Shown here: positions 14,614 through 21,363 of the stretch, piece after piece
Position numbering within the stretch: the first letter of the stretch is position 1
Layout: each line of letters starts with the position of its first letter
Assembly (NCBI GenBank): GCA_038316995.1
Contig: JBBQAZ010000013.1
Span: forward strand, 1-21,660
Direction: 5' to 3'
Source: JAXHNE01 sp038316995
GTDB lineage: Bacteria; Patescibacteriota; Saccharimonadia; Saccharimonadales; JAXHNE01
DNA length: 21,660 nt
Position numbers and translations under genes: made by a program
Notes under the pieces: model-generated
The model's database searches: none
Told to the model about the DNA's origin: nothing
Seen by the model: the letters and a program-made list of their open reading frames with translations, nothing else

Positions 14614-15218
14614 AAGTAACAGCTATCACTGTTCAGGTTAAGAATAAATCTCGTTATTCGGTTTTTATAGATGAAAAGTATAGTTTTTCATTTAATCAAG
14701 ACGGGTTGCTTAGCGCAGGCCTCCGTATTGGAGATGAATTAACTGAATCAGACATTAATAAATTAAAAAAAAACTCAGAGGACGGAAAGCTATACGATAG
14801 ATTAATAGGATTACTGGCAAGCCGGCCACGAAGTCGTTGGGAATTAGAAAACTACTTATACCGCAAAAAAACTGATCCTGAAACTCAAGAACAACTACTA
14901 AACAAGCTTGAAGACAAGAAGCTAATCAATGACTTGGACTTTGCTCGGCGCTGGGTAGAAAACCGTAGACTGCTTAAATCGATGAGCCAAAGAAAATTAA
15001 TGGTAGAGCTGCAGCAAAAACGTATTAGTAGCCAAGTGATCAATGAGGTACTGGCAGCAGATGAAACAGATGAGAAACAAGTTCTGCGTGATCTAGTTGA
15101 AAAAAAGCAGCACTTGTCTAAATATAAAAATGACAAACAAAAATTTATGCAATTTCTGGCCCGCCAAGGCTTTAATTATGGCGATATAAAAGAAGTTTTA
15201 GAAGAGAGTAAAGACTAA
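14610..15218 (+). CDS. recX: RecA regulator RecX
   Basis: The protein has 202 residues. It follows the RecX pattern of three-helix repeats: LYDRLIGLLASRPRSRWELENYL (about 62-84), LLNKLEDKKLINDLDFARRWVENR (about 96-119) and the third repeat around QKRISSQVINEVL and YKNDKQKFMQFLARQGFNY (to about 195). The N-terminal beta segment (ITVQVKNKSRYSVFIDEKY) is the form common in Gram-positive-type RecX. RecX binds in the groove of RecA filaments and limits or remodels them. Its ATG overlaps the previous stop, so it is co-expressed with recA. The stop overlaps the stop of the convergent PRC-barrel gene by 4 bases (CTAA). Confidence 0.93.
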   Translation: MKVTAITVQVKNKSRYSVFIDEKYSFSFNQDGLLSAGLRIGDELTESDINKLKKNSEDGKLYDRLIGLLASRPRSRWELENYLYRKKTDPETQEQLLNKLEDKKLINDLDFARRWVENRRLLKSMSQRKLMVELQQKRISSQVINEVLAADETDEKQVLRDLVEKKQHLSKYKNDKQKFMQFLARQGFNYGDIKEVLEESKD

Positions 15219-15763
15219 GAAGTTGCCGCGGCCGGGCTGCCAGTCAATGATCTTCTTGTGCCAGTAGTTACTTTTATGGCTTCTTTGGGGTCTTTTACTT
15301 TGATGTGTTTTGGCGTAATTTCAATAATTCGATCCCGCGTAACACTCAGTTGCCCAGTAGTTAGGCTTTTAAGAATATGTTGACCAACATAAAGTTTTTG
15401 AATATACAGTGTTTCTGCTTCAACCGCGTAATCAACAACCTTACCAAGTCTTCTTCTTTTATCTACAATTACGGGTTTTCCAAGTAATTGATAGCGTATT
15501 CCAATAATCTTTTCATGGCGAACCAAGTCTTCACTATCAACCAAAACCGAATGATCATCTACCGCAAAACCTTGGGGCAGGCTATCTCTTATATCTTGTG
15601 ACAATAAAATTAGTTCTTTCTTTTCAAATTTGTCCTGGCAAAAGAACCCTTCGATTTTTAAGTTATTAGGATTGATTAGTGGTTCTGTAGCAACAGCAAT
15701 CTGACCTCCGGTTCGCAGGCTCATTATTGGTTTATTATAGTAAGCGGTACTAAGCTGTAGCAT
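15215..15763 (-). CDS. PRC-barrel domain protein
   Basis: The protein has 182 residues and no signal peptide or membrane helix. Two PRC-barrel-like sections are seen. The first covers about 15-85 (GGQIAVATEPLINPNNLKIEGFFC, then HSVLVDSEDLVRHEK). The second covers about 90-160, starting GKPVIVDKRRRLGKVVDYAVEAETLYIQKLYV, which has the classic G-K-V-x-D layout. PRC barrels occur in photosystem H subunits and in the rRNA processing factor RimM, and in many small bacterial proteins whose partner is unknown. The last 20 residues are Ser/Thr/Ala-rich and likely disordered. It is a single-gene minus-strand unit, convergent with recX and divergent from tsaE. Confidence 0.78.
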   Translation of the reverse strand: MLQLSTAYYNKPIMSLRTGGQIAVATEPLINPNNLKIEGFFCQDKFEKKELILLSQDIRDSLPQGFAVDDHSVLVDSEDLVRHEKIIGIRYQLLGKPVIVDKRRRLGKVVDYAVEAETLYIQKLYVGQHILKSLTTGQLSVTRDRIIEITPKHIKVKDPKEAIKVTTGTRRSLTGSPAAATS

Positions 15764-15773
15764 TTCGTCGCTT

Positions 15774-15779
15774 ATTGTA
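15774..15779 (-). promoter_or_regulatory. Candidate -10 box of the PRC-barrel gene
   Basis: TACAAT on the minus strand, ten bases before the ATG at 15763, giving a leader of about four bases. No good -35 box is seen. Confidence 0.4.
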
Positions 15780-15806
15780 ACGGGTTTTTACTATAGTGGC
15801 TATAAC

Positions 15807-15836
15807 TTGTTAACAGAGGGTCTTTCAGTATATGCT
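15807..15836 (+). promoter_or_regulatory. Leaderless promoter of tsaE-tsaB
   Basis: TTGTTA (15807-15812), an 18-base spacer and TATGCT (15831-15836), with seven bases to the ATG at 15844. The transcript would start at the start codon. Confidence 0.6.
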
Positions 15837-15843
15837 TTAAGTA

Positions 15844-16299
15844 ATGAAATTTTCTGTACTTTCAGCTGAAGCACAGGCAACCGAGATGATTGCGGAGCAA
15901 ATTGGCAAAAAACTTCGCGGTGGCGAGGTTCTGGAGCTTATTTCTGACCTCGGTGGTGGTAAAACGACGTTTATGCGAGGACTGGTGCGAGGGGCTCAGA
16001 GTGAAGATGTGGTGTCCAGCCCGACGTTTACAATAAGCAAAGTCTACATTGCTCCAAACTTTGAAATTCATCATTTTGATTTCTATCGTTTACCAGAACC
16101 TGGGTTAATTGCGCACGAACTAGAAGATTTAGTTGGCGACCCTGGCAGTGTTGTAGCCGTTGAATGGGCACAAGATGTTCTGCATGTATTACCAGAAAAT
16201 CGCTTAACCCTCAGATTAGAAGCTCATAGTGATTTGGAAAGAAAAGTGTTTTTTGACTGCGCCTCTACACTTGACTACCTCCTAGAAGGGCTTTCATGA
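15844..16299 (+). CDS. tsaE: tRNA t6A synthesis ATPase TsaE
   Basis: The protein has 151 residues, usual size. The P-loop is LISDLGGGKTTFMRGLVRG (about 32-50), followed by VSSPTFTISKVY (about 57-68), HFDFYRLPEP (about 76-85) and VAVEWAQDV, all hallmarks of TsaE. It hydrolyses ATP to reset the TsaB-TsaD(-TsaE) complex that adds threonylcarbamoyl to A37 of ANN-decoding tRNAs, an essential modification. The usual P-loop Ala is Gly here (LGGGKT), a conservative change. The gene has a leaderless promoter, and its stop overlaps the tsaB start (ATGA). The catalytic partner TsaD is not in this window. Confidence 0.95.
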   Translation: MKFSVLSAEAQATEMIAEQIGKKLRGGEVLELISDLGGGKTTFMRGLVRGAQSEDVVSSPTFTISKVYIAPNFEIHHFDFYRLPEPGLIAHELEDLVGDPGSVVAVEWAQDVLHVLPENRLTLRLEAHSDLERKVFFDCASTLDYLLEGLS

Positions 16300-16688
16300 T
16301 ACTTGCACTCCGGACGGATAAACCTGATTCCGAATTGTACATTCTTGATGACGAGGGAAAGCAAATAGACAGTGAAGTCTGGGCGGCGCATCGCCAGCTA
16401 GCATCAACGTTACACAATAAAATAGATGAATTGCTGTCTAAAAATCACCAAACATTTAGTGACGCCCGCGGAATCATCGTGTTTAAGGGGCCAGGCAGTT
16501 TTACTGGGCTAAGGATTGGCACTGCTGTTGCAAATGCACTATCTGATTCTTTTCAGATCCCGGTAGTTGGAGTGAATGGGGATAACTGGCTAGAAAGTGG
16601 CCTTGCTGAAATCAAGCACGCAGACACTGATAATAAAATTATTCCAGAGTATGGATCTTTGCCGCTCACTACTCCCCAAAAGCGTTAG
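16296..16688 (+). CDS. tsaB: Short TsaB (N-terminal lobe only)
   Basis: The protein has 130 residues. Start MILALRTDKPDSELYIL corresponds to the first actin-like strand pair of TsaB, and IVFKGPGSFTGLRIGTAVANAL (about 61-82) is the diagnostic TsaB motif. TsaB of model bacteria is about 220-230 residues with two lobes; here the protein stops shortly after the first lobe, ending in a hydrophilic tail (PEYGSLPLTTPQKR). The 57 bases after it hold the sortase promoter and no continuation in any frame is visible, so it is not a simple frameshift. The first lobe is the part that contacts TsaD and TsaE, so a reduced but working scaffold is likely. Translation is coupled to tsaE through ATGA. Confidence 0.85.
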   Translation: MILALRTDKPDSELYILDDEGKQIDSEVWAAHRQLASTLHNKIDELLSKNHQTFSDARGIIVFKGPGSFTGLRIGTAVANALSDSFQIPVVGVNGDNWLESGLAEIKHADTDNKIIPEYGSLPLTTPQKR

Positions 16689-16693
16689 CTTGT

Positions 16694-16722
16694 TTGACAG
16701 CATCTACGATTATTCTTATAGT
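16694..16722 (+). promoter_or_regulatory. Promoter of the sortase-like gene
   Basis: Perfect TTGACA (16694-16699), a 17-base spacer and TATAGT (16717-16722), the best sigma-70-type match in the window. The leader is about 17 A-rich bases without a Shine-Dalgarno sequence. Confidence 0.8.
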
Positions 16723-16745
16723 TAAGATGTAAATAGCAAATAAAA

Positions 16746-17660
16746 ATGCAGCATACACGTCCACATAATCGTCGCGACTTTCAGAAACAAGCGGGTGTCA
16801 GGCCATCGGTAGATGGATTTACGCCGCGCAGTGCACCAATTGACTATCAAAGACGATCAAAAGAAATTTTACCCGGGAATGACACAGAGTACATGATTTC
16901 GCTGGGGTCTAGGGCCTCTAGGCGCAATGAGCAACTAAACGCTACTCCGACTATTCGTGAATTTATATTGAAAAAAATTCATAAAATTAGCCAGTCAATC
17001 AATTTCCAAAATCTTCTCAATCAATCGTCTCTATTGGCCGTCATCGGTATAACCACACTAGTGTTACTCGTTGGTTTTACTATCACAAAATCTGTAAATC
17101 CCGTTACGGCCGACAAAGACGGTCAACAAATGCTCCAGGATAATGGAGACACACCAAACGATAAACTTGTCTATAACCAGCTAGGTTACTCGACTGCTCC
17201 TGATCTTCCAAAGACTCTTACTATTAGAAAACTAGGCGTAAATTCCAGAGTTACAAGATTATCTGTTCGTGAAAATAGCGAACCAAAATTTCCTGGCAAT
17301 ATTTATGATGTTGGTTGGTATGAAAATAGCGCAAAACCAGGCGAGGAAGGCGCCAGTCTTTTAATTGGGCATGTTAAGGGATCGGAAAAATCTGGCGTTT
17401 TCCATGATCTCACAAGCCTTGTTCCAGGTGACGAGTTTCAGGTAGAGCTTGGAGACGGTACGATTAAGAATTATTACATTGTAAAAATGGAGGCCTACAA
17501 GCGAAATAGCGCCGATATAGATTCTTTAACAAAATCTATAATGCCAGGTAAACCCGGTTTGAATCTGCTTACCGCAGTTGGAGCTTTTGAATCAAACTCG
17601 GATGTAGTTCAGCAGCTTGGAGTGTTTGCAGTAGAGAAAATAACAGCTGCACAAAACTAA
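16746..17660 (+). CDS. Class F-like sortase fold lacking the catalytic cysteine
   Basis: The protein has 304 residues. A long basic, polar cytoplasmic N-terminus (1-92) precedes one membrane helix (about 95-113) and an outside linker. The sortase barrel spans about 150-298: LPKTLTIRKLGVNSRVTRL, DVGWYENSAKPGEEGASLLIGHV with the conserved His209, GVFHDLTSLVPGDEFQVEL and LNLLTAVGAF. In active sortases the last motif reads T-C; here residue 277 is Ala (GCA at 17574-17576), and the whole protein contains no cysteine. The Arg expected on the following strand is also not seen (VVQQLGVFA). The fold is clear but peptide transfer by the usual thiol mechanism is not possible. A non-catalytic surface role is inferred. 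The strong promoter and intact frame argue against a dying gene. Confidence 0.85.
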   Translation: MQHTRPHNRRDFQKQAGVRPSVDGFTPRSAPIDYQRRSKEILPGNDTEYMISLGSRASRRNEQLNATPTIREFILKKIHKISQSINFQNLLNQSSLLAVIGITTLVLLVGFTITKSVNPVTADKDGQQMLQDNGDTPNDKLVYNQLGYSTAPDLPKTLTIRKLGVNSRVTRLSVRENSEPKFPGNIYDVGWYENSAKPGEEGASLLIGHVKGSEKSGVFHDLTSLVPGDEFQVELGDGTIKNYYIVKMEAYKRNSADIDSLTKSIMPGKPGLNLLTAVGAFESNSDVVQQLGVFAVEKITAAQN

Positions 17661-17697
17661 ATTATTTACGTGCAGAGCAGAAATAATTTTGTTTTTA
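17659..17697 (+). terminator. Weak hairpin terminator after the sortase-like gene
   Basis: AAATTATTT (17659-17667) pairs with AAATAATTT (17681-17689), with an inner TGC/GCA pair, followed by TTGTTTTTATT. The stem is AT-rich, so strength is doubtful. The remaining bases up to RNase Y hold no convincing -35/-10 pair. Confidence 0.45.
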
Positions 17698-17851
17698 TTG
17701 CGAATCATTCCACGAGCACGTATATTAATAAGTAGGATTTTATTTGAGAGTCCAACATATATTATTTTTTGATTATCTTTGAGTTTTAAATGAACTAATG
17801 AAGTGATAGTGATCGTTCATTTTCTCGAAGGCTTCTGTAGAAAGGAACGAC

Positions 17852-19366
17852 ATGGAACCATTAACGTTATTGCTCGCTATTGGCGGAGTAGTTGCTGGAT
17901 TTGGCGCAAGCACTGCAGCCTCAAGCAAAAAAATTGAAGCTGCGAACAACAAGGCCGACAAGGAACTAAAAAATGCTAAAAAGGAGGCCGAAAAGGCTTT
18001 AGATGATGCCAAGCGTGAGGCGTCTAAGGTAGAAGGTAACGCCCGTAAAGACGAAGAAGAGCGTCGCCGTGAGATTAAAGAAATTGAAAAGCGTCTAGTT
18101 AAACGCGAGGAAAACCTAGACTCAAAACTGGATGAAATCGATAAGCGTGCTGAACGACTTCGCAAAGGTGAGGACGAAGTAGAAGAGCTGAAAAATGAAA
18201 TTCGAACAATTCGCGTAAAACAACAAGACAAGTTAGAAAAGATTGCGAAACTTAAAAAAGAAGATGCAGCCGAAAAACTTATGAAAATGACCGAACGCGA
18301 TATTCGCGATGATTTGATTGGGTTGGTTGCCAAGCTACAGAACGAAGCCAAAGAAGACGCAGAAGAAAAAGCCTCTGCAATATTGGTTGGTGCAATGGAA
18401 CGTATGGCGAGCGAAGTAACTTCTGAACGAACCGTAAGTGCCGTTAAACTCACCGACGATGACATGAAGGGACGTATCATTGGAAAAGAAGGCCGTAACA
18501 TTCAGGCTATCCAGCGCGCAACAGGCGTTGATATCATGGTGGACGACACCCCAGGTATGATTATTCTGAGTAGTTTTGACCCTGTTCGCCGCGAAATCGC
18601 ACGCGTAACACTAGAAATGCTCATGAAAGATGGGCGTATTCATCCCGGACGTATTGAAGAAGTATACGAAAAAGCTCAAAAACAGGTCCAAAAAGAAGTA
18701 ACTCGTGCCGGAGAAGACGCCGCCCGAGAAGTCGGAATCATAGGTATTCCTAAAGAAGTTCTGCAACTACTTGGTGAACTTAAGTTCCGTACAAGTTACG
18801 GCCAAAATGTACTCAAACACAGCACGGAAATGGCACACATTGCAGGAATTATCGCTGAAGAACTTGGCGCAGACGTAAAAGTTTCTAAGTACGCCGCACT
18901 TGTTCATGATCTTGGCAAGGCATTGACTCATAAAATGGAAGGTAAGCATCACCACATTAGCGGTGAAATGTTACGCAAATATGGAGCGCCAGAAGAAGTT
19001 TGTCATGCAGCAGAAGCTCACCATGACGACGTTGAAGCCACCACCACAGAAGCACTTATTGTCCGCGTCGTCGATGCCATTAGCGCCGCCCGCCCGGGCG
19101 CACGTAACGTTTCTGCAGAAAATTTTTCAGAACGAATGAAAGATCTTGAAAACATAGCCAACGGATTTAAAGGCATTGAAAAATCATACGCAATTAGCGC
19201 TGGCCGTGAGGTACGTGTGTTTGTACGCCCAGGCGATGTCGATGACCTATCGGCAATCCGCTTGGCTCGTGACATTGCGAACAAGATTGAATCAACTATG
19301 CAGTATCCAGGTACGGTAAAAGTAAATGTCATCCGCGAAACCCGTGCAATAGAATTCGCCAAGTAA
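17852..19366 (+). CDS. rny: Ribonuclease Y
   Basis: The protein has 504 residues, near the usual 510-520. An N-terminal membrane anchor (about 4-22) is followed by a long charged coiled coil (about 25-190). The KH domain has GRIIGKEGRNIQAIQ (207-221) and the HD domain about 318-410, with LKHSTEMAHIAG, the catalytic pair His352-Asp353 in LVHDLGKALTH, and HHISGEM, AEAHHDDVE. RNase Y is the membrane-bound endonuclease that starts mRNA turnover in bacteria without RNase E. AAGGA precedes the ATG. About 190 bases lie between the sortase gene and this start, so an mRNA leader of some length is possible. The gene appears to stand alone, because the next gene has a leaderless promoter. Confidence 0.96.
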   Translation: MEPLTLLLAIGGVVAGFGASTAASSKKIEAANNKADKELKNAKKEAEKALDDAKREASKVEGNARKDEEERRREIKEIEKRLVKREENLDSKLDEIDKRAERLRKGEDEVEELKNEIRTIRVKQQDKLEKIAKLKKEDAAEKLMKMTERDIRDDLIGLVAKLQNEAKEDAEEKASAILVGAMERMASEVTSERTVSAVKLTDDDMKGRIIGKEGRNIQAIQRATGVDIMVDDTPGMIILSSFDPVRREIARVTLEMLMKDGRIHPGRIEEVYEKAQKQVQKEVTRAGEDAAREVGIIGIPKEVLQLLGELKFRTSYGQNVLKHSTEMAHIAGIIAEELGADVKVSKYAALVHDLGKALTHKMEGKHHHISGEMLRKYGAPEEVCHAAEAHHDDVEATTTEALIVRVVDAISAARPGARNVSAENFSERMKDLENIANGFKGIEKSYAISAGREVRVFVRPGDVDDLSAIRLARDIANKIESTMQYPGTVKVNVIRETRAIEFAK

Positions 19367-19377
19367 TGCGATTCCAG

Positions 19378-19383
19378 TACAAT
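19378..19383 (+). promoter_or_regulatory. Leaderless -10 box of the CYTH gene
   Basis: TACAAT followed by six bases and the ATG at 19390. The -35 position (TTCGCC, 19355-19360) overlaps the end of rny and is weak. Confidence 0.5.
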
Positions 19384-19389
19384 TAGGTT

Positions 19390-19995
19390 ATGCAAACAGA
19401 GATTGAGGCTAAGTTTTTAAATGTAAATCACAATTCAATGCGTGAAAAGTTGAAGTTAAGTGGTGCAACAATCATGAAGCCTATGACCTTAATGAAACGA
19501 GCTATGTTTGACAATATGAATGATGATTTTTTCAAAGATGGCGGACGGCGGCTTCGGGTAAGGGATGAAGGCAGTAAAATTACAGCTACCTACAAAGCCG
19601 ATGGCCTTGGTGTTTACGATCATGAAGTAGAAGTTCGGGTAGATTCCTACGAAAATACGATAAAACTTTTTGAGTCAATTGGGTACAAGGTAATAAGTAC
19701 GCAAGAATCAAAGAGGGAAACGTGGGATTTGAACGGCGCAGAGGTCGTACTAGACGAATGGCCTTGGTTAGCGCCGTACATAGAAATAGAAGGAAAGTCA
19801 GAACAACTCATAAAAGATACCGCTGAATTGCTTGGATTTTCTTGGGATGATGCAGTGTTTGGAAGCGTCGACGAAGCCTACAAAAGACAGTACATAGGCA
19901 TGACCGAAGAAGATTCTATAGGTTTTGTAAAAGAAGTAACATTTGACGATTCACTACCAGACTATTTAAAAGAAAGAGTAAGCAGCCATGAGTGA
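19390..19995 (+). CDS. CYTH-domain protein (class IV adenylate cyclase/triphosphatase-like)
   Basis: The protein has 201 residues. It begins with the signature ExExK, here EIEAK (residues 4-8), which coordinates the triphosphate metal in the CYTH tunnel. Further conserved parts are GGRRLRVRDEGSKITATYK (about 52-70), YDHEVEVRVDSYENTIKLFESIG and VLDEWPWLAPYIEIEGKSEQL (about 117-137), which supply the alternating acidic and basic side chains of the barrel. Family members act on nucleoside triphosphates, thiamine triphosphate or inorganic triphosphate, or form cAMP; the sequence does not decide which. Its last 8 bases overlap a 20-codon ORF that leads to the exonuclease gene. Confidence 0.86.
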   Translation: MQTEIEAKFLNVNHNSMREKLKLSGATIMKPMTLMKRAMFDNMNDDFFKDGGRRLRVRDEGSKITATYKADGLGVYDHEVEVRVDSYENTIKLFESIGYKVISTQESKRETWDLNGAEVVLDEWPWLAPYIEIEGKSEQLIKDTAELLGFSWDDAVFGSVDEAYKRQYIGMTEEDSIGFVKEVTFDDSLPDYLKERVSSHE

Positions 19996-20050
19996 AATTA
20001 AATTTAAATTAAATTTAAATTTAATTTATAACAGTGGGGAAGTTGCATGA
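19988..20050 (+). CDS. Possible 20-residue ORF bridging CYTH and exonuclease genes
   Basis: ATG at 19988 lies inside the last codons of the CYTH gene, and the TGA at 20048-20050 overlaps the exonuclease ATG at 20047. It reads MSEIKFKLNLNLIYNSGEVA, with alternating polar and hydrophobic residues. The DNA is a very AT-rich repeat of AAATTT units (19996-20026). The frame fills the gap exactly and overlaps both neighbours, as would a coupling peptide, but with so few codons chance cannot be excluded. Confidence 0.3.
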   Translation: MSEIKFKLNLNLIYNSGEVA

Positions 20051-20628
20051 GCACTTCAAAACCGGCTAAAATTCCGGTAATTTCAAGTAGTACCAAATTA
20101 CTTTGTTTCGATCTTGAGACCAATGCGCTTCACGGCCAGACCTTTGCAATTGGCGCATTGGTTATTGATGCAGACGGAATGGTACACGATGAGTTTACAG
20201 CTAGGGTAAAAATTAATGAAGAAGTTGATGACTGGGTCCAAAATAACGTTTTGCCTGTAATTGACGACATGGCAATAACGCATGGCAGTTATGAAGCAAT
20301 GCGGGAATCATTCTGGCGCTGGTTTGTAGCAGCACAAGAAAAAAGTGACTATGTTTTGGTAAGTAACGGCTACCCTGTTGAATATCGGTTTTTACTGGAT
20401 TGCCAAGACGCAAACTTAGACGAAAGATATTGGCAGCACCCCTTTCCGATAATTGACCTTACGTCGATGCTTTTGTTACTAAAACTTACCCACGGTCTAG
20501 ATAAAAAGACGCTATCTGAAAGTGTGCAACAAAATGTCAGCTATAGAGCGCATCATCCCTTAGATGATGCAAAGAAGGCTGCGTTAATGGCGTTCGAAGC
20601 TATTAAAATAGCCAGTCTGACAAATTAA
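20047..20628 (+). CDS. DnaQ-like (DEDDh) 3'-5' exonuclease domain protein
   Basis: The protein has 193 residues. Exo I motif is LLCFDLETNAL with Asp22 and Glu24. Exo III is AHHPLDDAKKAALMAF with His169 and Asp174, in the H-x-x-x-x-D spacing of DEDDh enzymes. The Exo II section is SNGYPVEYRFL; Glu112 stands where an Asp is normal, a conservative change that may alter metal use. It is a stand-alone exonuclease or RNase, not the long polymerase-fused form. GGGGA lies 8 bases before the ATG. The substrate (DNA proofreading, RNA trimming or small oligonucleotides) is not evident. It probably shares a transcript with the CYTH gene. Confidence 0.82.
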   Translation: MSTSKPAKIPVISSSTKLLCFDLETNALHGQTFAIGALVIDADGMVHDEFTARVKINEEVDDWVQNNVLPVIDDMAITHGSYEAMRESFWRWFVAAQEKSDYVLVSNGYPVEYRFLLDCQDANLDERYWQHPFPIIDLTSMLLLLKLTHGLDKKTLSESVQQNVSYRAHHPLDDAKKAALMAFEAIKIASLTN

Positions 20629-20631
20629 TTC

Positions 20632-20640
20632 TGTTATAGT
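20632..20640 (+). promoter_or_regulatory. Extended -10 promoter of the LysM-like gene
   Basis: TGT TATAGT, an extended -10 element four bases after the exonuclease stop. Transcription would start near 20647, before the preferred GTG start at 20686. Confidence 0.55.
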
Positions 20641-20685
20641 AGTAGGCACAAGCAAAATAATGTGGTGGGAAAAGGGAGAAAAAGA

Positions 20686-21297
20686 GTGAGGGAAAAACTT
20701 AAAGCTCTTGACCGCAATATTGTTGCACTCGTGGTCATAGCAATTTTAGTAGTGGGCGGATTAGTATTATTCGGTTCAAATGACGACACAACAAAAAATG
20801 AAACAGCAAAAGCTCAGCAAAACAGCGAGCAAAAGGAAGAAAAAAAGACAGAATCTGATTCAGAAGAGAACGCCGAGAAAGTCATTGAAAATAAGGAACA
20901 TGACGACACTAATGAAGACGGACATGATGACGATGACGAGGCAAAAGAGACAGAGGAATCAGAAACTGCTACAACTGACAATGATGGTCCGTATAGCTAT
21001 GTTGCACAGGCCGGTGATTCATATACCAAGATGGCTCGTAAGGCAGTTCAAACGTATGGGATTGTAAACAAGGTTACTCTTACAGAAGCACAGATTATCT
21101 ATGCGGAGACAGTACTGACGCAAGCTGCACAAGCCAAGACACTTGAAGTTGGCGAATCGGTCAAGATTAGTGAAGAAACGCTTAGAAGTACGGTTGATCG
21201 AGCAATGAATCTTGATGAAACTGCGGAAGCAAACTGGGCTACTTATGTACAGTTTGTTGACTTCAATACCGACAAAGTGGGCGAATCACAGTCATAA
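20686..21297 (+). CDS. Membrane-anchored LysM-like protein with acidic linker
   Basis: The protein has 203 residues from the GTG at 20686, preferred because AAGGGAG lies 8 bases upstream. In-frame GTGs at 20662 and 20665 have no ribosome site and would add eight or seven basic residues. Short cytoplasmic segment, membrane helix (about 12-30), then a very acidic, probably disordered stretch (about 31-100, many Glu/Asp with Lys). The C-terminal domain starts YSYVAQAGDSYTKMARKAV (about 104-122) and reaches LEVGESVKI (about 153-161), matching the start and end of a LysM fold with the usual P-G-D changed to A-G-D. LysM domains bind peptidoglycan or chitin-like sugars, so attachment of the membrane to the wall is a reasonable inference. 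Confidence 0.7.
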   Translation: MREKLKALDRNIVALVVIAILVVGGLVLFGSNDDTTKNETAKAQQNSEQKEEKKTESDSEENAEKVIENKEHDDTNEDGHDDDDEAKETEESETATTDNDGPYSYVAQAGDSYTKMARKAVQTYGIVNKVTLTEAQIIYAETVLTQAAQAKTLEVGESVKISEETLRSTVDRAMNLDETAEANWATYVQFVDFNTDKVGESQS

Positions 21298-21320
21298 CCC
21301 CTGGTCGTCCGCTGTAAATC

Positions 21321-21329
21321 TGCTATAAT
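21321..21329 (+). promoter_or_regulatory. Extended -10 promoter before the tRNA-like element
   Basis: TGC TATAAT, a perfect extended -10 element identical to that of recA. Start expected near 21336, just before a hairpin and the tRNA-like sequence. Confidence 0.65.
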
Positions 21330-21338
21330 ACCCTAGTT

Positions 21339-21363
21339 TTCTGGCATAAATTGCTTGCCAGAA
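21339..21363 (+). other. Leader hairpin before the tRNA-like element
   Basis: Perfect 8-base arms TTCTGGCA (21339-21346) and TGCCAGAA (21356-21363) around a 9-base loop, at the very 5' end of the predicted transcript. No U-run follows, so it is not a terminator. Confidence 0.6.

Noticed and set aside
16904..16921. Sequence resembling the REP palindrome (GGCCTCTAG half-site) in the sortase-like gene
   Set aside because: Only one arm matches and it encodes ordinary residues (GSRASRR); probably chance.
17790..17820. ATGAAC/GTTCAT inverted repeat before rny as an operator
   Set aside because: Six-base arms with a 19-base spacer are weak in AT-rich DNA and not linked to a clear promoter.
17773..18501. 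242-codon minus-strand frame opposite rny
   Set aside because: Very Ser/Phe/Arg-rich product, the mirror of the Glu/Lys-rich coiled coil of RNase Y.
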